From Cinnamomum chago (taxonomy: Eukaryota > Streptophyta > Magnoliopsida > Laurales > Lauraceae): a stretch of 64,000 nt of DNA. Below the pieces are notes generated by a model. The model saw nothing but the letters and a program-made list of their open reading frames with translations. It was not told the origin of the DNA and did not search any database. The first letter of the stretch is position 1. Each line of letters opens with the position of its first letter. The stretch covers positions 43,059,501 through 43,123,500 of the forward strand of contig CP142458.1 of NCBI GenBank assembly GCA_038049695.1, given 5' to 3'. Shown here one piece after another: positions 43,981 to 54,463 of this stretch. Position numbers and translations under genes: made by a program.

Positions 43981-46900
43981 TGAAATGTCTGCGACCTTAC
44001 TAGGTCAGTTGGGCCCAATTACCGGCCCGTTGACCCATTTATTTTGATATTATTATAATTATTATTTTTATTAGATATTTAAGTGGGTTTAGCCGGTGAG
44101 CGACTTTCTTTTGGTGTTAAAATAGTGCCTGCGGAGTCTCGTGCGATTCTGAGTTCGTTTGACCCTACTAGGGGTAGTTTGCAAATTAGGAAAAATTGAG
44201 TGTTTTTCCGAAAATTTCTTATCGCCGTGATTTTGGGTTCGTTAGAAAGGTTTCGTCGCGTTGATCAACTTTGTCTTCTCGCTCGTTCTGATCCGACGAC
44301 CAGAAACCCTTCTAATAATTCATTCTTTCTCCGGACCCACTTAAGGGGTAACTTAGTCTTTTCTCCCTCCCTTTCTTCTTAACAAGAGATTAACTCTAAT
44401 CTCTTTTCTTTCTCTGCAACGAACGATAACCTACCGCAACCTCTTCTTCTTCCTTATTCTTCCAAGGCTCCAGAACTCCTTCCCTGAAGGATCACTTCCA
44501 CGATCCGAGTCGCTCATCTTCTTCCTCTCGATCTCCTCTTCCATTGACATTAGTTTGGTAAGATTTCCCTCTCTTTCATCTTGTCAATCAATTCTCTTTG
44601 GTTTAGATTTAGGTTAGATCTTAATCTTTTCTTCTCCGTTGCGTGTTAGATTGCATTTGGTCGGGTAGATTGAGGTTTCTGCAGTGGTAGGGTTTCTCCT
44701 TAGATTTCCTCAATTCCAATCTTCTTCTTGGTTGAGGCAAGTAGATCTGCATTTTATAATTAAGCTTGTGCGTATGTCTTCTATTATTGGATGTATGTAT
44801 TTTCTTGTTAGGTTTCTCTAATTCCAAGCCTGTTCTGTTATTAATTTGGGTTTATTTAATTTAATTGTTAATTGATGTAAGTGGAAATGATGATGGATGG
44901 AATGGATTATTGGGGGAGCACGGTGGCTCAGTTTTGTGCAGGTGAACCTTGGAAGGATTGGGAGAGGATTAGAAATGGTTAGGGGTGAAAAACTGTAAAA
45001 AAAATGGGGTTATGTATTTGACGTTCAGGAAAATAAATAAATAAAAAAAATAAAAAAAACGTTGCATGATGCTGGACGTCCAGAACGTTCAATGGCCACT
45101 GAACGTCCAATGGCCATGACATCAGCGCATGAATGAATAAAAAAGAAAAAAAAAACAAAGAAACGTTGATGGCCTGACATGAATATGGCTACTGTTGGAT
45201 CATCCATCCACTGAATCGGACACATGGTTGGTCCGTCGCGCTTTATATATATATATATAGGGACAAAGTTCTATGGGCCATAACTTCTAAACCATACGTC
45301 GGAATTTCGCGAGCCATATACCGTTGGAAAGCTCTTTGAGCGTAGAATCCAATGATACATGTCTCGTGATGATTGCGGACCGGGAAGGGAGGTAGCTAAG
45401 GAGATTAATTATTTAGACCACTTTCTTGTTAGTAACGAGATTGTTAGCCTAGGTTTGGGCCTTAGACATTGGAAACCATGAAACCACTCTCCCGTGACCA
45501 TTAATGGGGTTTTGAAATCGTAACACGTGGCTTGGTGTGCTTCGATGGGTTGTCTAGGTATTCGTGTATTGTGTAGGGTTTAACCGAATGCGTATGGAAT
45601 TGAATCAATCGATGCTCAACATGATTGTACATCAAGGAAATTCTTTATAAGCATTGATGATTTGAATTCCCCACGCACTCCGTTAAATCACATATGGTAC
45701 ATGGATGACAACACTTGCCTAGGATTGGATTGTAATCTCTCATTGATTTGTTAATCGTATCTGTCGGTTTTGCATCCTTGTACACTCTCTTGGCATAAAA
45801 CACCTAATTAATTATGAAACATAAAATCTTGTAGAATTAGAACAAGGACCTGATTTAGAGTATACCTTAGGAACCATGTATCGTGTATTGATAAACATGA
45901 CTGGCTAGAATGTAAGGGATTATCGTGTGGATGGTCTATCTTGTATTGTTTGAATGAGATAATCCCTTAGAACACGCTTTGTGTGCTGAGCTAGCCAGAC
46001 TTGCTTGTCTTAGTTTCTCCCGTGTCTCAACACCACTTTATTATTATTAATAATAATATTATTATTATTATTATTTACATATCATGGCCAGCTGCAGTTT
46101 GGGGTTTATTGATGGGCCGGTTACTCGGACATCGGGGTGGGCAATCGGCTTTGGGCGGCGTCCATAGCGTTGAATAGTTGGGAGCGGGTTTGGACCGTGC
46201 TACTATTCCCAGGACCAGGAGCTTGGATCCCCCTGGAGCCGGACTTTGGTATCAGTAGTCCGGATAGGATTGTTACTGGTACCCCGTGAGGTGGCTTGGA
46301 CATCCACGAAGTCTCCCTCTTGTGCATTGCATTACATTGGTAGTGGTGATTGTTAGTATTGCTAGGATTTCTATTTATGATTCTGATGGTTACTCATGCT
46401 ACATGCCTAGTATTGTTCCTTGTATTCCTACGATCTTGTACTTGTCATTACTCTTATATTTGATGCATGTTATGTGTTAATTATATCTTGCTTATCTATT
46501 GCTCAACATGTCGTTGACTCGGTTCCTTGGTGTGCAGACTCCTCAGGTGAGTACTACTACGAGGAGCAGGCCGGTGAGGAGATCCCAGAGGATCTCCAAC
46601 CAGCAGAGGAGGCACGGGAGTGGAGTGCCGATGACGTAGAGTAATGTCATCATTACCAGGCACATGAGAGACTCACTTTGGGACAAACATTAGATTTTAT
46701 TTAATTCATTGTTATTCTTCGTTGAACTTTCTTTCATTGACTCTACGTTGTTTAATGGCCTTAGTTTATGGGATAACCATAGTAATTAAATTAACTTCCT
46801 CTTTAGCTTTAATTGTTGCTTGCAACTTTAAATTTAATTGAGATTTATTATCCATTGTTGATATCAATGTATGAATTCCGCTATTGTTTTATGTTTTGAG

Positions 46901-47027
46901 GTTGAACTACATTATCCTCACAGCGAACTTACGATCCTTGGGCCAAAAGGGGTAAGAATTTTTAATTGGCCCAAAATTTCACTCCCCGGATCCGGTTTTT
47001 TTCTAATCGGGTTCGGGGGACGTGACA
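43981..47027 (+). repeat. solo LTR J (gypsy type) inside element I
   Basis: 3047 bp, TGAAATGTCTG to GGGGACGTGACA, with perfect target duplication GCCGG (43976-43980, 47028-47032). Removing it restores the RNase H reading of element I. TATA-like run at 45242-45260. A cluster of GGACGTCC/GAACGTTC words at 45070-45120; a (TTA)n repeat at 46041-46075; CACGTG at 45524. No coding and no primer site seen. Confidence 0.8.
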
Positions 47028-47032
47028 GCCGG

Positions 47033-47400
47033 CATGGTCCTCCAATCTTTAGAGGGCCTAGTCATCGAGCAAGCCTCAATACCGTGCTCGGGACGAAAGG
47101 ACGGCGGCCTACCTAGCTCATGCAAATCAACTCCTTTCTCAATTGGAGAATTGGTTACAAAGAAGACGCTTCCCGAAGACAAGAATGAGACTCACAAAAT
47201 CAGGTTGAAAGCAGCTCGGTTTTAGTTGTCTCTAGAAGGCAAGCTGGTACCGAACTGGCATGGTCCATTCAAGGTGATCTCAGTTGCCGGACAATCAGCA
47301 TACAGACTTGAGGACATGGATGGTAAAGAGTTACCACGGCCATGGAATGCGATGGACCTCAAGAAGTATTTTTATGTCAACTTCTATTTGAAATCAATAA
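47033..47400 (+). pseudogene. RNase H right half and integrase end of element I
   Basis: MVLQSLEGLVIEQA completes the RNase H motif begun before J. It is followed by a jump over the integrase core to the C-terminal part: GKLVPNWHGPFKVISV, AYRLEDMDGKELPRPW and NAMDLKKYF (47236-47370), typical of the Tat integrase end. A TAG lies near 47224. The catalytic DDE part is absent. Confidence 0.8.
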
Positions 47401-47937
47401 AAGTTATTCTTGTGGAAGAATCGCTCTTTGTTGCTTTCAATTCTCGCCAAGTTGTAGAACTCAGCAATTACCTACCTAACTGCTACGGAGCATTAGGGAA
47501 ATAAAGAAATGCCTTAAATAGTTACGGCACAAACACTAAGTTAGAGAACTCAGTGGCTACCTCGATGTTGGGAATTAAAATATATTTGGTTACGGAACCG
47601 AGCCTAAAGTATTTTCACCAAGGTAAAAATTGTAGTACCTTGCTTGCTATTGTTAAGCTCGGTTAATGAACCAAGCTACAATACAGACAAATTTGGTTGT
47701 TGAACCGAACTAAGGAACTTGAGAATTTATGAGATTCCGGTTGTTGGACTGAACTCAACTACTTGAGCAAATTGATCTCCAAAACACGTGTTGATCTCGG
47801 TTAAGGAACTAAGATCAAACATATACAATTTCCAAAGAAACATTTGGTTGCAAGCGTGAAAAAGAAAAAGTGCAATTGTATTCATTGAACGTAAGTACAA
47901 TGTTAAGCATAACATCAGAAGCAACAAAAGAAAGTCT

Positions 47938-48720
47938 TCAACCAGTGGCCCCGGTGGTAGCATCAGCCTTGGTTTGAAGAGCTTTAGTCGCGGCAGGATT
48001 GGCTTCGGTTGTGGCAGCTTCAGTATGGGCCTCGCTCCTAGGCCTCTTCTCTCTCTAAACTTCCTCCCGTGAGGTCTTGGCAGGCGTTGTTTAACGCCGC
48101 CGAACTCCTGAACTTGGAAAAGGAATAGAAGTGGGAGCAGAAGCAGCAGCGACAGCAGGGGAAGCAAAAGGGGACGTGGGGGCACGAGGAGCTCGTCCTC
48201 CCTGTGCTAGAGCCCTTAGATCCTGGACCACCACGGCAGGTCGACGCCGCTGCATATCATCTCCTTCCTCCGAGCTAGATGAAGTACTGGAGGAATGGGC
48301 GACTTGGTGTGAACCTCTTGGCCTCGAGGAGGTCTCAGCTCCTACAGCAATTGTGTTGGCTTCGGTGGACTCAGCAGCTTCCGAGTCAGACCCAGAGGTG
48401 GTGGCCTCGGCGCTAGAAGCGGCCCGGTGTTTAACATCAGTTGGGGACTGCACGGGCTCTCCCCCATCCTCTTCTGTGTGAATTTAACGCCCTCCTCTTA
48501 TCCGAGGTTGACCGGTCTTCCTCTTAATGAAGGAGTGGTACCTCGGTTCGTAGTTAAGGAGCGCCCAAACAACTCGGTGTTCGTGGTCTCGGTATGAGTA
48601 CACCGCCCGAAACCACCCGTTGTTCCTTGCCCAACCAGCTCGGTGGGCCTCTTGTCTTCTCCGGCGGACGTCTGCACGACAAACAAAAGATGGGCCAAGT
48701 GTGATACCTCGGCAGACAAG
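47938..48720 (-). pseudogene. antisense coding region of element I
   Basis: Minus-strand reading between the integrase end and the 3' LTR, in three frames. TELVGQGTTGGFG and FGRSLTTNRGT come first (48650-48540). Then comes an acidic Ser/Ala/Glu-rich stretch (SAEATTSGSDSEAAES, SSTSSSSEEGDDMQRRR, 48425-48230). Last is an Ala/Thr/Glu-rich end (EAATTEANPAATKALQTK), stopping at TGA 47940-47938. Antisense ORFs in this place are known for Tat elements such as Grande; function unknown. Two shifts and no clear ATG make it a probable pseudogene. It could alternatively be spliced. Confidence 0.55.
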
Positions 48721-48907
48721 AAGGGGAAAGAGAACGGAAATGAACAGGGGAAGAAGAGAAGACTTATGAATATAAAGACGAACGAGCCTAGACTCGAAAG
48801 ATGCCGAGCTCAGATTCGGAAGAACTTGACCTCGGCAGAACTCCTCTCTTCTGCAAACCCTCTGTCTTCTCTGGCGAATGCAACAGTGAACAAAGAGAGA
48901 TAGGAGC

Positions 48908-48920
48908 CCTTATATATAAT
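48908..48920 (-). promoter_or_regulatory. TATA-like box for the antisense region
   Basis: Minus strand ATTATATATAAGGGCTCC, a strong plant TATA form, about 190 bases before the antisense reading, followed by a C/T-rich start region (TCTCTCTTTGTTCACTG) as seen in plant transcription starts. Confidence 0.5.
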
Positions 48921-49249
48921 GGAAAAAGAGGCGCCCCTTCGAATTTCGAGGACGCACGTGCGGAACTTCGCCTCAAGGACTGGCACGTCTCTTTGAAGGA
49001 ATTGGACAACAAACCAGGCGGTGACACGTGGTGTTGCCAGTACATCTTCTGCGTCGATTGCGACATGCTACCAATTATCTCGGGCAGATGAAGCGACATC
49101 GTGATAGGGATCAGATGTCAGCAACCGACACCGAGATGAAATATAGTATGAGCTTCAAACTCAATGTTCAGAAGGCTCCCCCATCATAATACTTAGCTTT
49201 TGACCTCAAAGAGTTAGAGAACTCTAAGAAGTCAAAAGCTAGGAGCAAT

Positions 49250-49957
49250 TGTGTGGGGATATTTTTATAATACCAAGATTGTGCTAGTTTCGGTAAGAGT
49301 ACCAGCTAGGCATATCTTGATCTCGGCAATATGCCAGTGGTGATATCTTCACAGTACCAAGATCGTCTCGGCTCCAGTAAGAGTACCAGTTAGGTATGTC
49401 TTGGACTCGGTCTTATGCATCTCGGCAATAGTGCCAGAATGCTTCCATATTAAGGTCTTACCTCACCTCAGTACCATCTTCAGTTCGGTTCAATTAACCG
49501 AGATGAGTACTGAGCGTACGTCCACATTGTAGAATGTATTGACAGATAAGGATAAACACCGGATAAAGGTAGGGAGTTATCCTTATCTAGTGATTACGTC
49601 CATAATCCCTGAAAGATCGGGGTAGAGTCCGAATATGACTCTATCATCGAAAACTCAGAACGATGATCATGGGACTCTCAACCTATATATACAGGGAGCT
49701 AATTCAGAAGAGGTACGCTTATGCGCACGCTTACGCATACACACATCCACACCCATACTCTAAGTTCTCCCTTCTTCTCCACTCACTCATCATTTGTTCA
49801 GTGACAGCACTAACTCAGACATCGGAGTGCCTTTGGCTGACTGCAGCCAAGGTCTCTGACCTTTGTTTCTTCTTCCCTTTCAGGTTTCAAGCATTTGATC
49901 TTTCCTAAGAAGTTCTACATCCATCCAAGCAAGTCCGTAAATATTTAGACACGCACA
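49250..49957 (+). repeat. 3' LTR of element I
   Basis: 708 bp, TGTGTGGGGAT to CACGCACA. Matches 28197-28938 with about 10% differences and a few small gaps. Followed by ATACC (49958-49962), the target duplication. Confidence 0.9.
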
Positions 49958-49962
49958 ATACC

Positions 49963-50229
49963 CATCAACATTACTCTTCTGGTTTCTTCCGTTGGACTTG
50001 AATATGGAGTTCTGGCTTATTAAAATAAATAATGCCCACCTAGCCATTTGAGTAATAAAGATGCAGCTGCATATGACTGGTTACAGAGACCCAAGGGACC
50101 ATGCCCGACATACATCCTAGTCTACCACACCACTTCAATCAGTGGTGACCAAATTAATGTGGATAAAATTTCCGCATTCTTTCTCTCAAAACTCAAGGAG
50201 CATCATATTTACTAGAAAAACATGCCCAT
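49963..50229. other. pre-insertion intergenic DNA
   Basis: Continuation of the sequence interrupted at 28196 by element I. Nothing recognisable. Confidence 0.4.
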
Positions 50230-51560
50230 GATTAGCACAGGCAATTAATTTAATATTTAAATTTATAAAAAAAAAACCTTTATGATCAATTTCTTTAAAA
50301 TGTATTGCTAAAGGTTATAGTCTAAGAGAGAGGGAAACAAAAAAGAAAGTTTATAAGAATTCAATACCTAATACCAAATAATTAAAAGAAAACACAAGCC
50401 ATGAAAATTAAGACTAGTGACAAAGAAAATTATAAAACAAACTAAATCAAAACAAAAAAATAATATAAGCTTTCAATAAAATCCAATAAAACTTGAAAGA
50501 CATAGATAAATAAAACATAGAAATGAAAATTCATAATCAACTCAATAACATAACTAATTTAAAAGAATCTCGAGCACCCATGATAAAAAAAACTCAAAAA
50601 TGGAGCACAAAAAGACAAAAGACGAAAGAACCCACAAATTCATGAAAAACCATCATAAGAAAAAACTAAAAACCCATCACAAGTGAGAAATAATAATAAA
50701 AGAAATGAAAAATAAAACGAAACAAATTTGATTAAAAAGGCTATAAAAATATGTATAAATAAAGATCTATAGACAATACAATGATAAAAGTAATTTAGAA
50801 GAACCAAACCAACTTATGAGAATCTAATACTAAAAAAATGGAAATCTGCAGCCACAAAAGAAATAAGAAAAATCCATAAAAAGATTTCACAATGAAAACT
50901 AAATGAAAGTAAAATAAATAATTAACTCATAATGATAAGCAATAAAAAAAAAATATAAAAATGAGAACTCATAGAAAACCCCATGATAAAAAGTGATTTA
51001 CAAGAAAAAAACCAGGGAGAACCCAATACCCAAAAATTGAAACAAAAAAGGGGAAAAAAGGAAATTCACAATCTATGAAACCCTAATGCCACAAAACTAA
51101 AAGAATCCATTGTAAAGTACTAAAAATATATAAAGACAATTCAATAGTGAAAAACACCCACTACCCAACAACAAAAAATTAAAGTAAAAAAAAAGTGAAT
51201 TAAAAAAAAAAACCAGAAACCCATGAAAAACCATCACCAAAAGAATTAAAGGGACCTAAAAATAATAATAATTAAATAATCGCATAATAAAGCATAAAAT
51301 ACCCATTTAAAAATCAAGAAATAGAAAATAAAAGAAAAAAATTATAAAATATCCCATTGTATAAGCAACTTAAAAGAAAGAAAGAAACCCATTAAGATCG
51401 AATAAAAAAAAAGTAAAATAAAAATAAAAAACAACCAACAAGTTTATTAAACCCCTTCACCGAAAAACTAAATGAACACATCAAAATAAAAATAAAAAAA
51501 GAAAATAAACCCACAACAAAAGGCAACAAAACCTGATGAAAAAATAAATCTTTTTTTAAT
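50230..51560. repeat. degenerate A-rich tandem array, unit about 200 bp
   Basis: Strongly A-rich on this strand. Recurrent words of the form (A/T)ATTTAxAAGAA ... CCCA ... ATxxxAAAAAATGG appear near 50357, 50550, 50790, 50995, 51140 and 51366, spaced about 145 to 240 bases. ACCCATGAAAAACCATCA recurs at about 50636 and 51211. No coding. Best read as an old, decayed satellite or minisatellite. Confidence 0.5.
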
Positions 51561-51917
51561 CTTTGCTTAGTTTATGAATTATGATACTTATTATTTTTGT
51601 TGATCAAATTTCATATATTATATATTCATTTGGGTTTAGTTTTACTGTAAAATAGTTATCATAGAAAATCGACGACTATATAGGAAATCATATTAAATAG
51701 TTATTTCAAAAGTTTGATTACCTACGCTTAAAATACAATGAGGCCCACTCAATCTAGAACGGTGGTATTTATTGGGGTCAATATTCTAAAAATATAGTTA
51801 CTTTTATAAACCCCTCGTAGATAAAGTCCAACTTATGGTCAAATTCCAAAGTGGGACTAGGGTCCTTTCCTCATGAACTAATTTTAACCTTTTGTTGATA
51901 ATTATTAACAAAAAAAA
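51561..51917. other. AT-rich spacer, nothing seen
   Basis: No gene or element recognised between the A-rich array and the tRNA-like relic. Confidence 0.4.
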
Positions 51918-51988
51918 GCTCTGTAGTGTAGTGGTAAGGTTGCTCCTTTGAAATCCAAACTGTCTTCAATTTGAGTCCCGCACATGCC
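51918..51988 (+). mobile_element. tRNA-derived SINE-like relic
   Basis: An A-box match (TAGTGTAGTGG, 51924-51934) and a weak B-box (ATTTGAGTCC, about 51968-51977) at tRNA-like spacing. The ends cannot pair into an acceptor stem and no clear anticodon arm forms, so it is not a working tRNA. SINE heads in plants look like this; the body is not defined. Confidence 0.45.
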
Positions 51989-52535
51989 ATGATTAATTTT
52001 TACCATGTCAATAAAAATACACGGATCATGTTGTAACAATCTGTAAACTGTTGCACTGTTGTTACTTCAATCAGCAATGAAACCCCTGCTAACATCCAAA
52101 CCTTGCTATCAACTTTCGTCATTACTTAATGTGCTATTAATTAATTTCTTCTTCCTCTTCTTTAAAAAGCAAAACAAAACAACAAAAAACAATCTTAACT
52201 TTCTATATTTTGTTAGTGTCTTGAACTCTTAGATATTTGTCAAGTCGAGAACCTAATTTTCTAGTAGTCAACGGGAGAGCATGGATCTGGATAAACCTAA
52301 AATTTATTCAGTCTAAGCCAAAAGCCCGGCCAGCTTAGCTTCAAATTCTGTCACTGCCCCATTTTGATCAGAGTTTCAGGAACCATTTCTTTTATTGTTA
52401 TCATGGACTTGTTTCATTGCATCAACTTTCAGTCAACTGTCTTCTGCTGAATTTTCTGTATACTAGAAAGTTGAGTATTCTTTTGAAAGCATTTAAGGGT
52501 AGCAACAATAGGGGGTAAACTTAGATAAATCCGTT
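51989..52535. other. spacer, nothing seen
   Basis: No coding or repeat recognised between the tRNA-like relic and the LINE tail. Confidence 0.4.
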
Positions 52536-52775
52536 TGAGATGGTTTGGGCACCTCTAATTTGAACCGACAATGACACTGGTAAAAAAAGATTTGGCTATA
52601 AAGGTTGATGGCGCACCAAGGGGAAGCAGTATGCCAAAGAGGACGTTGATGCAGGTGGTAAAAATAGGACGTTGATACAGGTGGTAAAAATAGATATGAA
52701 GAAGTATAACTTATCGGAATGGAAAAATACAGTTCATGCAGTTGACCTCAACATAGTTGGTATAAGGCTTTGAAG
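52536..52775 (+). pseudogene. LINE reverse transcriptase C-terminal relic
   Basis: Reads IRLRWFGHLxF, then LAIKVDGAPRGSSMPKRTLMQVV and KIDMKKYNLSEWKNTVHAVDLN, the usual end of a plant LINE-type polyprotein (WFGH..R....RGRPK..W). A 26-bp tandem duplication lies inside (52640-52665 and 52666-52691). Confidence 0.65.
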
Positions 52776-53135
52776 ATGATGATCATTATGAATTCGTAAT
52801 TCAGTTGTTGGTTGATACATTTTATGAGAATCACAATCTCTTCATTCATTGTGTTGAACCAGTCATTCACCGTAACGGGAAAGACTGGAGAAAAGTGCCA
52901 GCCAAGAATATTAACTTTCCAAACCTGATGTACATGTAAATCTCCTGCAACAAAGATATAAACAAGTGCAAATTACAGAAAGTATGTTCCTCATTCTCGG
53001 GGTACTTTCAAGAAATCCTCCAGGACCTAATAAATATGAACACTACAAAGAAAAAAAAGGGTGAAGTGGAATCTTCATCAACACGGACATAAAATAGGCT
53101 ACCAGCGTAGGCAATTCCAAACTGCTTCACCAAAT

Positions 53136-54147
53136 TCAGCAAGGCTTTCTCTTGTCCACCTTCAAGTGGAGATTATACCACTTCTTCTTCTTTGATCTAT
53201 CCCTTGTCACCGGCTTCTCTCTCTCCCCTGTTTGTTGATAGTCTTCTCCACTAGACTCCTTAAAGGAAGCCCTGATCTTGCCATTACTCGAACTCCTTTT
53301 TAGAGGTGAAATTGTCGAGTATGAAGCATGAATTGCTTCTCTTTGTTTAAGAAGCTCATCAATCTAAAACAACACCACAAATGAAAACCATGAGATTCCG
53401 ATAACCACTATCATTATTTATCAATGATCACTAGTGCAAACCATGCTATTCAGTCACAAAGCATTAGGTAAACTCACAGCCTGCATTTCTTGTGCATATC
53501 TGTTGGTCATCTCTGTGAATTGAGCCAAGACCTGCCGAGGTAAAAATGAAAAAAATTTCCCCAAAAAAAAAACAAAAGGGAAAAAAAAACCATTCAAGTT
53601 TATCAAAATTAAAATACATGAGCGCATAACCAACCTCTCTATACTCCGTCTCAAATTTTGAGAGTTCAACCCTTTTGGTCAAAATTTGTGCTTCCACATC
53701 CCGAAGTTTCTCCTTTTCCTCAGCAAAGGGTGCAGCACATAGAGCTTCTATGACATAGTTTGCACTTTTGAAGAAGTTATCACCTGAAAGAAAAGTTATC
53801 ACAGCAATCAAACCATTTACGCAGCAGGTTTAATCAATTACAACTCACTAGCAGACAAACTGACCATAAACAGCGAACACATGGGTGCCTGCCTTTAGCT
53901 CAGTTATTTCACATGGCTGAAATCCATCCAATTTCTTGAAGAAGGAAGCATCAGGATCTTTTGCAGCTGCCATCTAAAACAAAAAAAAAAAAAATTGTGA
54001 CCAGGAACAGATAATGCACTTACAATGCTAAGGTAGCTGTAGTGCTGTAGGCCTTACAGAATTGATTGTCTGATCCAGCCGGTACACAGGGAAACAAAGA
54101 AAATACATCCCAGCAGAAGTCACTTTTCCAGTCTTAGCACTATCCTC
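53136..54147 (-). CDS. ARG1: ARG1-type DnaJ protein, last five exons
   Basis: Exons 54147-54058, 53973-53865, 53783-53635, 53531-53478 and 53363-53136, with GT-AG borders, matching phases and introns of 81-114 bp: 209 residues and TGA. I recognise the C-terminus of the plant ARG1/ARL family: SAGMYFLCFPVYRLDQTIN, KKLDGFQPCEITELKAGTHV, DNFFKSANYVIEALCAAPF, a coiled-coil (EEKEKLRDVEAQ to LAQFTEMTNRYAQEMQ, on to IDELLKQREAIH) and a Lys-rich end KKWYNLHLKVDKRKPC. ARG1 is a membrane-associated J-protein needed for gravity response. The N-terminal J domain (HPD) exons are not seen up to 64000. The visible part is intact. It could be the ARL paralogue. Confidence 0.9.
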
Positions 54148-54429
54148 CTGCATTGACAAGATATTCAGCAGTGCATAGAAATTACTCATTGTACTAAACA
54201 GGAATTTAGCAAAATGTAACTCTGCACGTTTCTGTCGGAAACAATGTGCACAAGCATGCAGTCTGACAGCAATACACGATAAAGAAAAAGAAAATAAAAA
54301 AGGTTGATATACTTCATCAAGGTTAAGGTGACAACCAAGTCATTCTTACCCATTTCAAAACCAAATAACAATAACAGGCATCCTCAGAAGGAACTGGGAG
54401 TAGTGTACAAAAAACTACCCTTCTTTTCT
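54148..54429 (-). other. ARG1 intron next to the LINE
   Basis: Non-coding sequence upstream of the first visible ARG1 exon, ending where the LINE homology starts. No further ARG1 exon found here. Confidence 0.5.
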
Positions 54430-54463
54430 CAATTAACAGAAACAAACTAAATGAGGAGTCATG

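Larger units (their letters stand above)
28197..49957 (+). mobile_element. Ty3/gypsy element I (Tat-like), host of a nested block
   Basis: Outermost element. LTRs are 28197-28938 and 49250-49957, with target duplication ATACC (28192-28196, 49958-49962). Its own internal DNA is 28939-29195, 42062-43980 and 47033-49249; the rest is inserted elements H and J. Gag and the integrase end resemble the Tat lineage. Protease, RT and the integrase core are deleted, so it is non-autonomous. An antisense coding region lies before the 3' LTR, a known Tat trait. LTR divergence by eye is about 10%, making it older than H. Confidence 0.9.

Noticed and set aside
44912-44960. tRNA-like GGGGAGCACGGTGGCTCAG motif in LTR J
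   Set aside because: A weak A-box resemblance only, no B-box at the right distance.
48091-48453. Ser/Ala-rich minus-strand frame as a host gene
   Set aside because: It lies inside element I, between its integrase end and 3' LTR, and is better explained as a Tat antisense ORF.
50230-51560. Poly(A) tail or processed pseudogene
   Set aside because: Far too long and internally repetitive; no gene body precedes it.
51918-51988. Functional tRNA gene
   Set aside because: Acceptor ends do not pair and the B-box is degraded.
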